From Actinomycetota bacterium (lineage in GTDB: Bacteria; Actinomycetota; Actinomycetes; S36-B12), in contig JADKGE010000006.1 in assembly GCA_016717115.1 (NCBI GenBank), positions 186,001-250,000 of the forward strand: a stretch of DNA of 64,000 nucleotides, written 5' to 3'. The position numbers and the translations under genes were made by a program. This document shows positions 8,846-18,955 of the stretch, in pieces. The stretch's first letter is position 1. The number at the start of each line of letters is the position of its first letter. Under the pieces are notes generated by a model. The model ran no database searches, had not been told where the DNA came from, and saw only the letters and a program-made list of their open reading frames with translations.

Positions 8846-9576
8846 GCGCTCAGGCGCGGGCCATGTCCCATGCGGGGTGGGAGACCCGTCTGCTGCTGCG
8901 CAACGGCGAGCAGCTGCTGCTGACGTTCGCCATTCCCGTCGGACTGCTGTTGGTGCTCACGGTCACGAACCTGTTCTCGGCTTCCAGCGGGCCTGATCGC
9001 ATCCCCCGGGCCCTCGCCACGGTGCTCGCGGTGTCGGTGCTCAGCGCTGCCTTCACCTCGCTTGCCATCGCCACCGGGTTCGAGCGACGGTCCGGCGCCC
9101 TCCGTTTCCTGGGGACGACGCCGCTCTCCCGAACGGAGCTGCTCGCCGGCAAGGGCCTGGCCACGGCCCTCGTCACAGCGCTGTCGGCCCTGGTCGTGTG
9201 CACGGTGGCGGTGGTGGTGGGATGGCGCCCAGCTCCGTCTGCGCTGTGGATAGCGCCGGTCCTGCTCCTGGGCACCGCCGCGTGCGCCGCCTGGGGCATG
9301 GCGCTGGCGGGCCTTCTGCGTGCCGAGGCTGTCCTGGCGGTGGCCAATGGCATCTTCCTCGTCCTGATCCTCTTCGGCGGCGTGATCATCCCCGCTGACT
9401 CGCTGCCGGGGCCATTGGCGGCGCTCGTCCCCTACCTGCCGTCGGGCGCTCTGGTGGAGGGGTTCTCCGCTCCGCTCGTTGCCGGCCAGGCGCCTGGCGC
9501 CGCTCCGATCGTCGTGCTCGCCTCGTGGCTCACGGTGGGCACACTGCTGTCCGGCCGCACGTTCCGTTGGTCATAG
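8842..9576 (+). CDS. ABC-2 type transporter permease
   Basis: The 244-residue protein is very hydrophobic, with about six membrane segments (for example around residues 22-42, 52-75, 100-126, 134-157, 163-186 and 218-237), as in ABC-2 permeases. It also has the typical cytosolic motif between the second and third segments (GFERRSGALRFLGTTPLSR). It overlaps the ATPase gene by 4 bp (GTGA) and is followed 9 bp later by ctaA, so the three genes are probably one transcript. Substrate unknown; the conserved neighbourhood with heme A genes might hint at a link to heme or redox homeostasis, but that is speculation. Confidence 0.85.
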   Translation: MSAQARAMSHAGWETRLLLRNGEQLLLTFAIPVGLLLVLTVTNLFSASSGPDRIPRALATVLAVSVLSAAFTSLAIATGFERRSGALRFLGTTPLSRTELLAGKGLATALVTALSALVVCTVAVVVGWRPAPSALWIAPVLLLGTAACAAWGMALAGLLRAEAVLAVANGIFLVLILFGGVIIPADSLPGPLAALVPYLPSGALVEGFSAPLVAGQAPGAAPIVVLASWLTVGTLLSGRTFRWS

Positions 9577-9585
9577 GGTGCAGGA

Positions 9586-10637
<1,052 letters not shown>

Positions 10638-10638
10638 T

Positions 10639-11556
10639 CTAGAAGACGAACGGATCGATGGCCACGAGCAGGAACAGCAGGGCCAGGTAGGTGATGGAGC
10701 CGTGGAACAGGCGCATGGCGGTAGCCATCACGTCCGGTGCGGACTGGGCGACCCGGCGACGCAGCACGTAGGCCTGGGCGAGGAAAGCCGCCCCGAGCAG
10801 GGCCGCTCCGACCCCGTACACCCACCCCATGGGCGCGACAGGCACGAGGACCAGCGACGTCGCGACCATGACCCACGCGTAGCGCACGATGCTCGAGGCC
10901 ACGACCGCCTCCGAGCGCACGACCGGCAGCATCGGGATGCCCGCGGCCGCATAGTCCTCGCGATACTTCATCGCCAACGGCCAGTAGTGCGGCGGGGTCC
11001 AGAAGAAGATGATGAGGAACAGCACCACAGGCGTCCAGGTCAGCGAGCCCGTGACGGCCGCCCAGGCGATCAGCACCGGCATGCAGCCGGCAGCACCGCC
11101 CCACACGATGTTCTGGGGCGTGCGCCGCTTCAGCAGCATCGTGTATCCGACGGCGTAGAACGCGATCGCCACGAGGGAGAGCAGGGCGGACAGCGGGTTG
11201 GCCAGCCACAGCAGGATCGCGGCGCTCGCGATGGCGAGGACGACCCCCTGCACCAGCCCTGCGCGCACCCCCACGATGCCCATGGCGGCCGGCCGGTGGA
11301 AGGTCCGACGCATCACGGCGTCGATGTCACGGTCGTACACGCTGTTGAAGGTGTTGGCCGACCCGGCGGCGAGGGTGCCTCCGACCAGCACGCCGATGGT
11401 GGGCCCGAGCGGGGGCAGTCCGCCCGCCGCAAGGAATGTGGTGGGGACGGCGGTTGCCAGCAGCAGTTCCACGATGCGTGGCTTGGTGAGCGCCACGTGT
11501 GCGCGGACACGATCCGAGGCGGTGACGGAGCCCTCGGCTGTCATCGCGAACCCCAC
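10639..11556 (-). CDS. ctaB: Protoheme IX farnesyltransferase CtaB (heme O synthase)
   Basis: CtaB attaches a farnesyl group to heme B to make heme O, the substrate of CtaA. The 305-residue UbiA-type membrane protein shows the two prenyltransferase Asp-rich motifs: NTFNSVYDRDIDAVMRRT, and a second site around KYREDYAAAGIPMLPVV, with about nine membrane helices. The GTG at 11556 follows GGAG; an ATG four codons later is possible. It converges on ctaA across the G run and is divergent from tkt, the usual actinobacterial arrangement. Together with ctaA it implies an aa3-type terminal oxidase. Confidence 0.95.
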   Translation of the reverse strand: MGFAMTAEGSVTASDRVRAHVALTKPRIVELLLATAVPTTFLAAGGLPPLGPTIGVLVGGTLAAGSANTFNSVYDRDIDAVMRRTFHRPAAMGIVGVRAGLVQGVVLAIASAAILLWLANPLSALLSLVAIAFYAVGYTMLLKRRTPQNIVWGGAAGCMPVLIAWAAVTGSLTWTPVVLFLIIFFWTPPHYWPLAMKYREDYAAAGIPMLPVVRSEAVVASSIVRYAWVMVATSLVLVPVAPMGWVYGVGAALLGAAFLAQAYVLRRRVAQSAPDVMATAMRLFHGSITYLALLFLLVAIDPFVF

Positions 11557-11658
11557 CCTGTCTCCACTCTCGGCCGGCGCGGCATCCGGACCGCGAAGTG
11601 CCTCACCACTGTACCGGCTGCCGTCGGGTATCCATCCGCACGGGACGGTTGACGTGAC

Positions 11659-11670
11659 TAGGGTCGGAGT
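11659..11670 (+). promoter_or_regulatory. TAGGGT -10 box, leaderless start of the tkt operon
   Basis: TAGGGT (11659-11664) fits TANNNT and ends 6 nt before the tkt ATG at 11671. No ribosome-binding site is present in that space, so the pentose-phosphate operon is probably transcribed from the start codon itself. Confidence 0.5.
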
Positions 11671-13758
11671 ATGACTTCCCTGCCCGCGACACCCGTCGCG
11701 TCCCTTGACTGGTCAGAAGACGACGACAGGGCGGTGGCCTACATACGGGCGCTGGCGATGGACGCCGTCCAGCGCGTCGGCAACGGCCATCCGGGCACGG
11801 CGATGAGCCTGGCGCCGGTCGCGTATCTCCTGTTCCAGAAGACCATGCGGCACGACCCGAAGGACCCGTCGTGGCTGGGCCGCGACCGGTTCGTGCTGTC
11901 CGCGGGGCACTCGAGCCTCACCCTCTACAGCCAGCTCTTCCTGTCCGACTACGGGCTGTCGATGGGCGATCTCGAGTCGTTCCGCACGTGGGGCAGCCGC
12001 ACGCCGGGTCATCCAGAGCACGGCCATACCGTGGGTGTCGAGACGACGACGGGTCCTCTGGGCCAAGGCGTGGCCACGGCCGTCGGGATGGCGATGGGCG
12101 CCCGCTACGAGCGCGGTCTTCTCGACCCCGACGCGGCCGACGGCGAGAGCCCCTTCGACCACCGCATCTGGGTCATCGCCGGCGACGGCGACCTCGAAGA
12201 GGGCATCTCCTCCGAGGCCTCCTCCCTCGCGGGACTCCAGGGGCTGAACCGCCTGTGCCTCATCTACGACGACAACCACATCTCGATCGAGGGCGACACG
12301 GCCATCGCCTTCCACGAGGATGTCGCCCTGCGGTACGAGGCCTACGGATGGGCGACGCACCGCGTCGGCCAGGCGCCCGACGGATCCGTCGACGTGGTCG
12401 CCCTGAACAGTGCGCTGCAGGCGGCAGTGGCGGAGCCCTATCGGCCGACCTTCATCCAGTTGCGCACCACCATCGCCTGGCCCGCGCCCAACGCCCAGAA
12501 CACGGCGAAGGCGCACGGATCGGCCCTGGGCGAGCAGGAGATTCGCGCCACGAAGGAGCTCCTCGGGCTCGACCCCGATGAGCACTTCGCCTTCGATCCC
12601 GCACTGCTGGCTCGGGTTCGAGAGAACCTGCGCCACCGCGTCGACGAGGCCCGCGGGGCCTGGGACTCCGCCTTCGCGGCCTGGCACCTCGCCCAGCCGG
12701 AGAGGTCCGCGCTCCTCGACCGGCTCCTCGCCCACGACCTGCCAGCCACCCTTGAGGCGTCCCTGCCTCAGTTCGCGCCCGCGACGTCGGTGGCCACGCG
12801 CAAGGCGTCCGGCGAAGTGATCAACGCGATCGCGGCGGTCATGCCCGAGTTGTGGGGCGGCTCGGCCGACCTCGCCGAGTCCAACAACACGACCATCGAG
12901 GGTGCCGCCAGCTTCCTTCCCTCGACCAGCACGGCACCCCATGCCTCCCCCTACGGTCGAGTGCTGCACTTCGGCATTCGCGAGCACGCGATGGGCGCGA
13001 TTCTCAACGGGATCGCGCTCGGGGGGCTCACCCGCCCGTTCGGCGGGACGTTCCTCGTGTTCTCCGACTACATGCGCGGCGCGGTACGACTGTCTGCGCT
13101 CATGCAGACGGCCGTCACCTACGTGTGGACGCACGACTCGATCGGCCTGGGTGAGGACGGCCCCACCCACCAGCCGATCGAGCACCTGTGGTCGCTCAGG
13201 GCGATCCCGGGACTGAGCATCGTCCGTCCCGCCGACGCTAATGAGACCTCGGCCGCCTGGCGCGCCGTCCTGCACCGCCGTGCACCCGCCGGCCTGATCC
13301 TCACCCGGCAGAACCTGCCCACCCTGGCAACCGACGCCGATACGGTGCGCTCCGGGGTCGCCCGCGGCGCCTATGTCGTGGCCGACTCCGATCAGCCCAG
13401 GGTGCTCCTGCTGGCGACCGGATCCGAGGTCTGCCTCGCACTCGCCGCTGCGGCGGCCCTCGAGACCGAGGGGGTGGGCGTCCGCGTCGTGTCGATGCCC
13501 TGCCTGGAGTGGTTCGACGAGCAGGAGCCGGCCTATCGCGACGCGGTTCTCCTTCCCTCGGTCAGGGCCCGAGTCGCGGTCGAGGCGGGGGCGACACTCG
13601 GCTGGTACCGCTACGTGGGCGACGCCGGACGGGTCATCGGCCTGGACCACTTCGGGGCGAGCGCCGACGAGTCCACCCTCTACCGCGAGTTCGGCATCAC
13701 CGTCGAGGCCGTCACGGCCGCGGCGCGCGCCAGCCTCGCCGCTGCAGACCGCGACTAG
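11671..13758 (+). CDS. tkt: Transketolase
   Basis: Transketolase moves two-carbon units between sugar phosphates using thiamine diphosphate. The 695-residue protein has the N-terminal substrate and cofactor motif VGNGHPGTAMSLAP, the ThDP/Mg motif GDGDLEEGISSEA (beginning GDGD), the central pyrimidine domain with GIREHAMGAILNG, and the C-terminal transketolase domain with GLDHFGASAD. Length and domain order are normal. It is the first gene of the operon tkt-tal-zwf-opcA-pgl, which combines the oxidative and non-oxidative branches of the pentose-phosphate pathway. Confidence 0.97.
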   Translation: MTSLPATPVASLDWSEDDDRAVAYIRALAMDAVQRVGNGHPGTAMSLAPVAYLLFQKTMRHDPKDPSWLGRDRFVLSAGHSSLTLYSQLFLSDYGLSMGDLESFRTWGSRTPGHPEHGHTVGVETTTGPLGQGVATAVGMAMGARYERGLLDPDAADGESPFDHRIWVIAGDGDLEEGISSEASSLAGLQGLNRLCLIYDDNHISIEGDTAIAFHEDVALRYEAYGWATHRVGQAPDGSVDVVALNSALQAAVAEPYRPTFIQLRTTIAWPAPNAQNTAKAHGSALGEQEIRATKELLGLDPDEHFAFDPALLARVRENLRHRVDEARGAWDSAFAAWHLAQPERSALLDRLLAHDLPATLEASLPQFAPATSVATRKASGEVINAIAAVMPELWGGSADLAESNNTTIEGAASFLPSTSTAPHASPYGRVLHFGIREHAMGAILNGIALGGLTRPFGGTFLVFSDYMRGAVRLSALMQTAVTYVWTHDSIGLGEDGPTHQPIEHLWSLRAIPGLSIVRPADANETSAAWRAVLHRRAPAGLILTRQNLPTLATDADTVRSGVARGAYVVADSDQPRVLLLATGSEVCLALAAAAALETEGVGVRVVSMPCLEWFDEQEPAYRDAVLLPSVRARVAVEAGATLGWYRYVGDAGRVIGLDHFGASADESTLYREFGITVEAVTAAARASLAAADRD

Positions 13759-13780
13759 TCAGCCCGACAGGAGACGCACC

Positions 13781-14896
13781 ATGCCCAGCAATCCCCGCCT
13801 CCAGGCTCTCACCGACGCCGGGGTGTCCATCTGGCTCGACGACCTCGACCGAAACCGGATCCAGTCCGGGGGCCTGGCTCGGCTGGTCGACGAGAAGTGC
13901 GTGCGTGGCGTCACCACCAACCCGTCGATCTTCGACAAGGCCATCTCTACTGGAGCGGAGGCCTATGCCGAGCAGCTTTCGTCACTCGCCGCATCCGGGG
14001 CGGATGTCGACGAGATCATCCGGGTGCTGACCACCGACGACGTGCGGGCCGCCTGCGACATCTTCACGCCCCTGTGGTCCGAGAGCGACGGAGTCGACGG
14101 ACGGGTGTCGATCGAGGTGGATCCGCGCCTCGCCCATGACACGGAAACGACGATCGGCCAGGCTGGCGAGCTGTGGCAGACGGTCGACCGGCCAAACGTC
14201 CTCGTCAAGATCCCGGCGACGCGCGAGGGACTCCCTGCCATCACCGCCGCCATCAGCACGGGGATCAGCGTCAATGTGACTCTGATCTTCTCTGTGGATC
14301 GCTACCGCGACGTCGTCGACGCCTACCTCGCTGGGCTGGAGGCTGCCGCGGCGAACGGCCTCGAGCTGCGCACCATCACGTCCGTCGCGAGCTTCTTCGT
14401 GAGCCGCATCGACACAGAGGTCGACGCGCGACTCCGGGACCTGGGCACGCCGGATGCCGACGCCCTCTTGGGCAAGGCCGCCATCGCCAACGCCCGACTC
14501 GCATGGGCGGCCCACCTCGACACACTGGCGTCGGAACGCTGGCTGGCGCTCGCGGCACAGGGCGCCCAGGCCCAGCGACCCCTGTGGGCTTCCACGGGTG
14601 TCAAGGACCCCGCCTACGACCCGACCCGTTACGTCGTCGATCTCGTCGCCCGCGGCTGCGTGAACACCATGCCGGAAGGCACCCTGGACGCCGTCGCGAC
14701 TCAGGGGGTCATCCCGGACGACTCCATCGCGGGCACGGCGCAGGCGTCCGCACAGGTATGGGTGGACCTTGCCGCACTGGGCATCGTCGAGGACGACGTG
14801 TGCCAGCTGCTCGAGCGCGAGGGCGTGACCAAGTTCATCGACTCGTGGGAGCAGTTGCGGGCGACCGTGGCTGCGGCCGCGGGCAGCGAGGCCTGA
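13781..14896 (+). CDS. tal: Transaldolase
   Basis: Transaldolase transfers the dihydroxyacetone group in the non-oxidative pentose-phosphate pathway through a Schiff base. The 371-residue protein is of the long actinobacterial type; the catalytic lysine is Lys143 in NVLVKIPAT, and the family motif GVTTNPSIFDKAI is at residues 43-55. The ATG at 13781 is preceded by GACAGGAGA at good spacing. It lies 22 bp after tkt and 1 bp before zwf. Confidence 0.96.
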   Translation: MPSNPRLQALTDAGVSIWLDDLDRNRIQSGGLARLVDEKCVRGVTTNPSIFDKAISTGAEAYAEQLSSLAASGADVDEIIRVLTTDDVRAACDIFTPLWSESDGVDGRVSIEVDPRLAHDTETTIGQAGELWQTVDRPNVLVKIPATREGLPAITAAISTGISVNVTLIFSVDRYRDVVDAYLAGLEAAAANGLELRTITSVASFFVSRIDTEVDARLRDLGTPDADALLGKAAIANARLAWAAHLDTLASERWLALAAQGAQAQRPLWASTGVKDPAYDPTRYVVDLVARGCVNTMPEGTLDAVATQGVIPDDSIAGTAQASAQVWVDLAALGIVEDDVCQLLEREGVTKFIDSWEQLRATVAAAAGSEA

Positions 14897-14897
14897 G

Positions 14898-16445
14898 GTG
14901 AGCCCGCACCGCGCGGACGACGCGGCCCGAAACCCCCTGCGCCATCGACTCGACCAGCGCCTCCCGAGAGTGGCCGGCCCATGCGGCATGGTGCTGTTCG
15001 GCGTCACCGGCGACCTGTCGCGCAAGAAGGTCATGCCAGCCATCTACGACCTAGCCAACCGCGGCCTGCTGCCGCCCGGCTTCGGTCTCGTCGGGTTCGC
15101 CCGACGCGACTGGGCCGATCAGGACTTCGCCCAGATCGTGCATGACTCGGTACGCGAGCACGCGCGCACTCCGTTCCGGGAGGAGACCTGGAAGCAGCTG
15201 GCCGAGGGGATCCGCTTCGTGGCCGGCGACCTCGGCGACCCGGAGGCCTACCAGACGCTCAAGGGCGTCGTGCAGGAGCTCGACGAGAACCGCGGCACCG
15301 GCGGCAACCATGCCTTCTACCTCTCTATCCCGCCAGGGCTCTTCCCTGTCGTCCTGGAGCACCTGCGGACGTCAGGACTGGCCGAGGACAGGCCGGAGGC
15401 GTGGCGCCGGGTCGTCATCGAGAAGCCGTTCGGTCACGACCTCGCCAGCGCCCAGGAGCTCAACCGCATCGTGGGAGAGGTCTTCTCGTCCGGATCGGTG
15501 TTCCGCATCGACCACTACCTGGGCAAGGAGACGGTCCAGAACCTCCTGGCCCTGCGCTTCGCCAACACGATGTTCGAAGCCCTGTGGAACAGCCACTTCG
15601 TCGACAACGTCCAGATCACCATGGCCGAGGACATCGGCATCGGCGGGCGTGCGGGCTACTACGACGGAATCGGCGCCGCCCGCGACGTCATCCAGAACCA
15701 TCTGCTTCAACTGCTTGCGCTCACCGCGATGGAGGAGCCGCTGTCCTTCGCACCGGACGACGTCCGCGCCGAGAAGGAGAAGGTGCTTCGCGCCGTGCAC
15801 CTGCCCCGCGAGCTGGGCAAGCACTCCAGCCGCGGGCAGTACGCCACTGGTTGGCAGGGCGGCATCCCGGTGAAGGGCTACCTCGAGGAGGAGGGCATCT
15901 CCCCCGACAGCAACACCGAGACGTACGCGGCCCTTCGGGTCGACGTCGACAACCGTCGCTGGGCGGGGGTGCCGTTCTACCTGCGCACGGGCAAGCGACT
16001 GGGCCGGCGCGTCACCGAGGTGGCCGTCGTGTTCAAGCGGGCACCGCACCTGCCCTTCGAGAAGACGGCAGTGCAGGAGCTGAGCAACAACGCCTTCGTC
16101 TTCCGGATCCAGCCCGACGAGGGCATCACGGTGCGCTTCGGCTCCAAGGTGCCGAACACGTCGTCCGTGCAGGTCCGCGACGTCACGATGGACTTCCAGT
16201 ACGGGGAGTCCTTCGTCGACTCCAGTCCCGAGGCCTACGAACGCCTCATCCTCGATGTGCTCCTCGGCGATCCGCCGCTGTTCCCGCGCCACGAGGAGGT
16301 GGAGCTCGGCTGGGAGATCCTCGACCCCGTGCTCGATTTCTGGGCCAGCCATGGGAAGCCCGACCAGTACGTCTCGGGAGGCTGGGGTCCGCACTCGTCC
16401 TACGACATGATCGCCCGCGACGGGCGTACCTGGAGGCGGCCATGA
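14898..16445 (+). CDS. zwf: Glucose-6-phosphate 1-dehydrogenase
   Basis: This enzyme makes 6-phosphogluconolactone and NADPH, the entry step of the oxidative pentose-phosphate pathway. The 515-residue protein has the coenzyme-binding fingerprint GVTGDLSRKK at residues 35-44, the active-site motif RIDHYLGKE at 203-211, and EKPFGHDL before it. The GTG start lies 1 bp after the tal stop codon. It overlaps opcA by 4 bp; OpcA is known in corynebacteria as an assembly or activity factor for this enzyme. Confidence 0.97.
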   Translation: MSPHRADDAARNPLRHRLDQRLPRVAGPCGMVLFGVTGDLSRKKVMPAIYDLANRGLLPPGFGLVGFARRDWADQDFAQIVHDSVREHARTPFREETWKQLAEGIRFVAGDLGDPEAYQTLKGVVQELDENRGTGGNHAFYLSIPPGLFPVVLEHLRTSGLAEDRPEAWRRVVIEKPFGHDLASAQELNRIVGEVFSSGSVFRIDHYLGKETVQNLLALRFANTMFEALWNSHFVDNVQITMAEDIGIGGRAGYYDGIGAARDVIQNHLLQLLALTAMEEPLSFAPDDVRAEKEKVLRAVHLPRELGKHSSRGQYATGWQGGIPVKGYLEEEGISPDSNTETYAALRVDVDNRRWAGVPFYLRTGKRLGRRVTEVAVVFKRAPHLPFEKTAVQELSNNAFVFRIQPDEGITVRFGSKVPNTSSVQVRDVTMDFQYGESFVDSSPEAYERLILDVLLGDPPLFPRHEEVELGWEILDPVLDFWASHGKPDQYVSGGWGPHSSYDMIARDGRTWRRP

Positions 16446-17341
16446 TCCGGCTCGAAGACACCAGCGGCGGCGCGGTCGCGGCCGCGATCGCGGCCGAACG
16501 GCATCGCATGGGCTCGTCCGCGACGGGCATGGTCCTGACGCTGCTCATCCTCTCCGACGAGGAGTCGCAGGCCGATGCCACGGCCGCTGCCGTCAGTGCG
16601 GCCCGCCAGCACCCCATGCGCATCGTCACGCTCATCCCCCGGCCCGGCCGCCATGACACCCGGCTCGACGCGGACATCTCGGTCGGCGGCGACGACGGAC
16701 CGGGCGAGGTCGCGGTGCTGCGACTGCGGGGGCTGCTGGCCGAGCATGCGAACTCCGTCGCCGTGCCGCTGCTGCTGAGCGACACCCCGGTGGTGGCGTA
16801 CTGGCCGCATTCGTCACCGGACGTGCCGGCCGACGACCCGATCGGGCGCCATGCCCAGCGCCGCATCACCGACTGCGCCTCCGCCGACGACATCGACCGC
16901 GAGCTGCAGGCCCGCAAGGCCGGCTACCGTCCGGGTGACACGGATCTGGCCTGGACGCGCCTCACGCCCTGGCGGTCGGTCCTCGCGTCCGCCCTCGACC
17001 AGCCCCCTGGACAGATCTTCCGCGCCTACGTCTCCGCCGAGGAGAACAACCCCAGCGCGATCCTGCTCTCGCTGTGGCTGGGCCACAACCTCCGCGTCCC
17101 CGTCGAGATGGCCACGAGCGCCGGACCGGGCATCACGGAGGTCCGCCTCGAGACCGACGGAGGCGACATCACGGTGAGCCGCGCTGACGGCATCAACGCC
17201 GTCCTGTCCAGGCCGGACACCCCCGATTCACGCGTGGCACTGACGCGCCGCGACCTTGCCGAACTGATGAGCGAAGAACTCCGCCGGTTGGATCCAGACG
17301 AGGTCTACGGAGAGGTCATCGCCCTGGTGGCATCGCCGTGA
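16442..17341 (+). CDS. opcA: OpcA, glucose-6-phosphate dehydrogenase assembly protein
   Basis: The 299-residue soluble protein belongs to the OpcA family, an actinobacterial and cyanobacterial partner required for full glucose-6-phosphate dehydrogenase activity. The conserved stretches VAYWPHSSPDVPADDPIG-like and LAWTRLTPWR are visible. The ATG overlaps the zwf stop codon (ATGA), and the stop overlaps the GTG of pgl, so the three are translationally coupled. A longer upstream reading frame is an opposite-phase shadow of zwf. Confidence 0.93.
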   Translation: MIRLEDTSGGAVAAAIAAERHRMGSSATGMVLTLLILSDEESQADATAAAVSAARQHPMRIVTLIPRPGRHDTRLDADISVGGDDGPGEVAVLRLRGLLAEHANSVAVPLLLSDTPVVAYWPHSSPDVPADDPIGRHAQRRITDCASADDIDRELQARKAGYRPGDTDLAWTRLTPWRSVLASALDQPPGQIFRAYVSAEENNPSAILLSLWLGHNLRVPVEMATSAGPGITEVRLETDGGDITVSRADGINAVLSRPDTPDSRVALTRRDLAELMSEELRRLDPDEVYGEVIALVASP

Positions 17342-18114
17342 GCCCCGTCGACGTGATTCGTCATCCCGACGCGACCGACCTCGCCGAAGCCGTCGCCGCT
17401 CGCCTGATCACGACGTTGGTCGAACGGCAGGCGGCAACCGGTCACGCCAGCGTGTGCCTCACGGGCGGTGGCATCGGCACCGCCGTGTTGCGCGCTGTCG
17501 CGGGTAACCCGGCACGTGACGCGGTCGACTGGACCAAGGTCGACATCTGGTGGGGCGACGAGCGCTATCTGCCCGCCGGAGATCCCGAGCGAAACGAGAC
17601 CGGCGCTCGGGCCGCCCTGCTCGATCTGGTGAGCGTCGATCCGGCACGCGTGCATGCCGTGGCCGACCCGGCATCGTCGGGCGGGGACGTCGAAGTGGCG
17701 GCGCAGATGTACGCCGCAGAACTGGCCAGCGCCGCGCGCCCGGAAGACCACGGTGCGGCGCCCGCTTTCGACGTCGTCCTGCTGGGGATCGGGCCCGACG
17801 GGCACGTCGCGTCCCTCTTCCCCGAGCAGCCCGCCATCCACGACACGCGCACGTGCAGCGCCGTGCGCGGCGCGCCGAAACCGCCTCCCGTGCGGGTCAC
17901 CTTGACGTTCCCGACGATCAACCGCGGCAGGGAGGTCTGGATCCTGGCCACCGGGGAGCAGAAGGCAAGTGCTGTCCGCTTGGCGCTCACAGAGGGGGCA
18001 GGGGCGTTCCAGGTGCCCGCGGCGGGGGCGAGGGGACGGGAGCGAACGCTGTTCCTGGTAGACGACGCGGCCGCCAGGAAACTACCGGCAACGATGGGCC
18101 GCCCCAGCGCGTAG
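17338..18114 (+). CDS. pgl: 6-phosphogluconolactonase
   Basis: The protein (258 residues, NagB/Pgl fold) hydrolyses 6-phosphogluconolactone. The conserved motifs are VCLTGGGIG near the N-terminus, WWGDERYLP, and the catalytic GIGPDGHVASLFP. It ends the tkt operon and is followed by a hairpin shared with the convergent rbpA gene. GTG start overlapping the opcA stop. No 6-phosphogluconate dehydrogenase gene follows in this window. Confidence 0.95.
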   Translation: MSPVDVIRHPDATDLAEAVAARLITTLVERQAATGHASVCLTGGGIGTAVLRAVAGNPARDAVDWTKVDIWWGDERYLPAGDPERNETGARAALLDLVSVDPARVHAVADPASSGGDVEVAAQMYAAELASAARPEDHGAAPAFDVVLLGIGPDGHVASLFPEQPAIHDTRTCSAVRGAPKPPPVRVTLTFPTINRGREVWILATGEQKASAVRLALTEGAGAFQVPAAGARGRERTLFLVDDAAARKLPATMGRPSA

Positions 18115-18121
18115 GGACAAG

Positions 18122-18145
18122 CACCCCACCCCACCCCACCCCACA
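18122..18145. repeat. Tandem CCCCA pentamer repeat
   Basis: About four and a half copies of a CCCCA unit follow the pgl stop codon. It is a simple-sequence tract next to the terminator hairpin and no function can be assigned. Confidence 0.6.
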
Positions 18146-18167
18146 GCCCCCACCCCCAGAACCGCCG

Positions 18168-18225
18168 CGAGTGGTGAGTTGTCGGGGTCAGAACGCGAAG
18201 TTCGACCCCGACGACTCACCACTCG
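18168..18225. terminator. 22-bp hairpin between convergent pgl and rbpA
   Basis: Arms 18168-18189 and 18204-18225 are complementary over 22 positions with one mismatch (a G-T pair on one strand) and a 14-nt loop. It lies between the 3' ends of two convergent genes, so it is probably a bidirectional terminator. The left arm resembles the hairpin at 36314. Confidence 0.65.
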
Positions 18226-18245
18226 GCGAGGTGGGACGGGCGGGC

Positions 18246-18578
18246 TCAGTGCGCCCGGAGCTTCTCCAGCGCCTCAGCGAGGATGGCCGCGCCGTCGGTG
18301 TCCGATCGGCGCTCCTTCACATAGGCCAGATGCGTCTTGTAGGGCTCGATCTTCGGGGGCGCCGGCGGATTGTCCTTGTCGGGCCCGGCGGGCAGTCCAC
18401 ACCGCGGGCAGTCCCACTCCTCCGGCACAGCGGCATCGACGGCGAAACTCGGTCGTGACTCATGCCCACGCGAGCACCAGAACGACACCCACATCCGAGG
18501 GGCCGCCTCACCGCGCTCCGCCTCGCCCATGGGACCCGCGCCTACGCGGCTGCCACGGATCGCACTACCTCCGGCCAT
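18246..18578 (-). CDS. rbpA: RNA polymerase-binding protein RbpA
   Basis: RbpA is an actinobacterial protein that binds the principal sigma factor and stabilises the open promoter complex. The 110-residue protein has the N-terminal tail (GGSAIRGSRVG), the core domain with cysteines FWCSRGHE and DCPRCGLPAG, and the sigma-interaction helix at the C-terminus (TDGAAILAEALEKLR). It lies 33 bp after secG, on the same strand, as in many actinomycetes, and converges on pgl. Confidence 0.96.
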   Translation of the reverse strand: MAGGSAIRGSRVGAGPMGEAERGEAAPRMWVSFWCSRGHESRPSFAVDAAVPEEWDCPRCGLPAGPDKDNPPAPPKIEPYKTHLAYVKERRSDTDGAAILAEALEKLRAH

Positions 18579-18611
18579 CAGTTACCTATGCCTTTCGTCG
18601 TGAAGCGGTGG

Positions 18612-18860
18612 TCACGCAGCGGAGCTGACGAGCAGTCCGACGGCGACGATGGACGCCGCCCACACCAGTCCGAGGCCGACGGTGAGCCGATCGAGGTTCT
18701 TCTCGGCCACCGACGAGCCGCCGATCGACGAGCTGACGCCGCCGCCGAAGAGGTCGGACAGGCCCCCGCCCTTGCCGCGATGCAGAAGGATGAGCACCAC
18801 AAGCAGCACGCTCGTGATCACGAGGACCACGGCCAGCGCAATGGTGAGCGCTGCGATCAT
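18612..18860 (-). CDS. secG: Preprotein translocase subunit SecG
   Basis: SecG is the small non-essential subunit of the SecYEG channel. The 82-residue protein has two hydrophobic helices (about residues 3-25 and 58-80) joined by the conserved loop LHRGKGGGLSDLFGGG. The ATG at 18860 follows TTTGGAG. It lies between the tpiA gene (upstream) and rbpA, a standard actinobacterial order. Confidence 0.95.
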   Translation of the reverse strand: MIAALTIALAVVLVITSVLLVVLILLHRGKGGGLSDLFGGGVSSSIGGSSVAEKNLDRLTVGLGLVWAASIVAVGLLVSSAA

Positions 18861-18955
18861 TCAGTACTCCAAACCGCGATTGGCCACAAGGTGACCGACA
18901 TCAGGCATCGTCCGAGCCGGACGGCCGGACCTGTAGAGAATAGACGCAGGGGTGG

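Noticed and set aside
14376..16394. Long antisense open frames opposite tal and zwf
   Set aside because: High GC leaves few stops in the antisense phase; their sequences are compositionally odd and match no family.
18122..18145. CCCCA repeats as a CRISPR-like or telomere-like array
   Set aside because: The unit is only 5 nt with no spacers; it is a simple-sequence tract. No CRISPR array was seen anywhere in the window.
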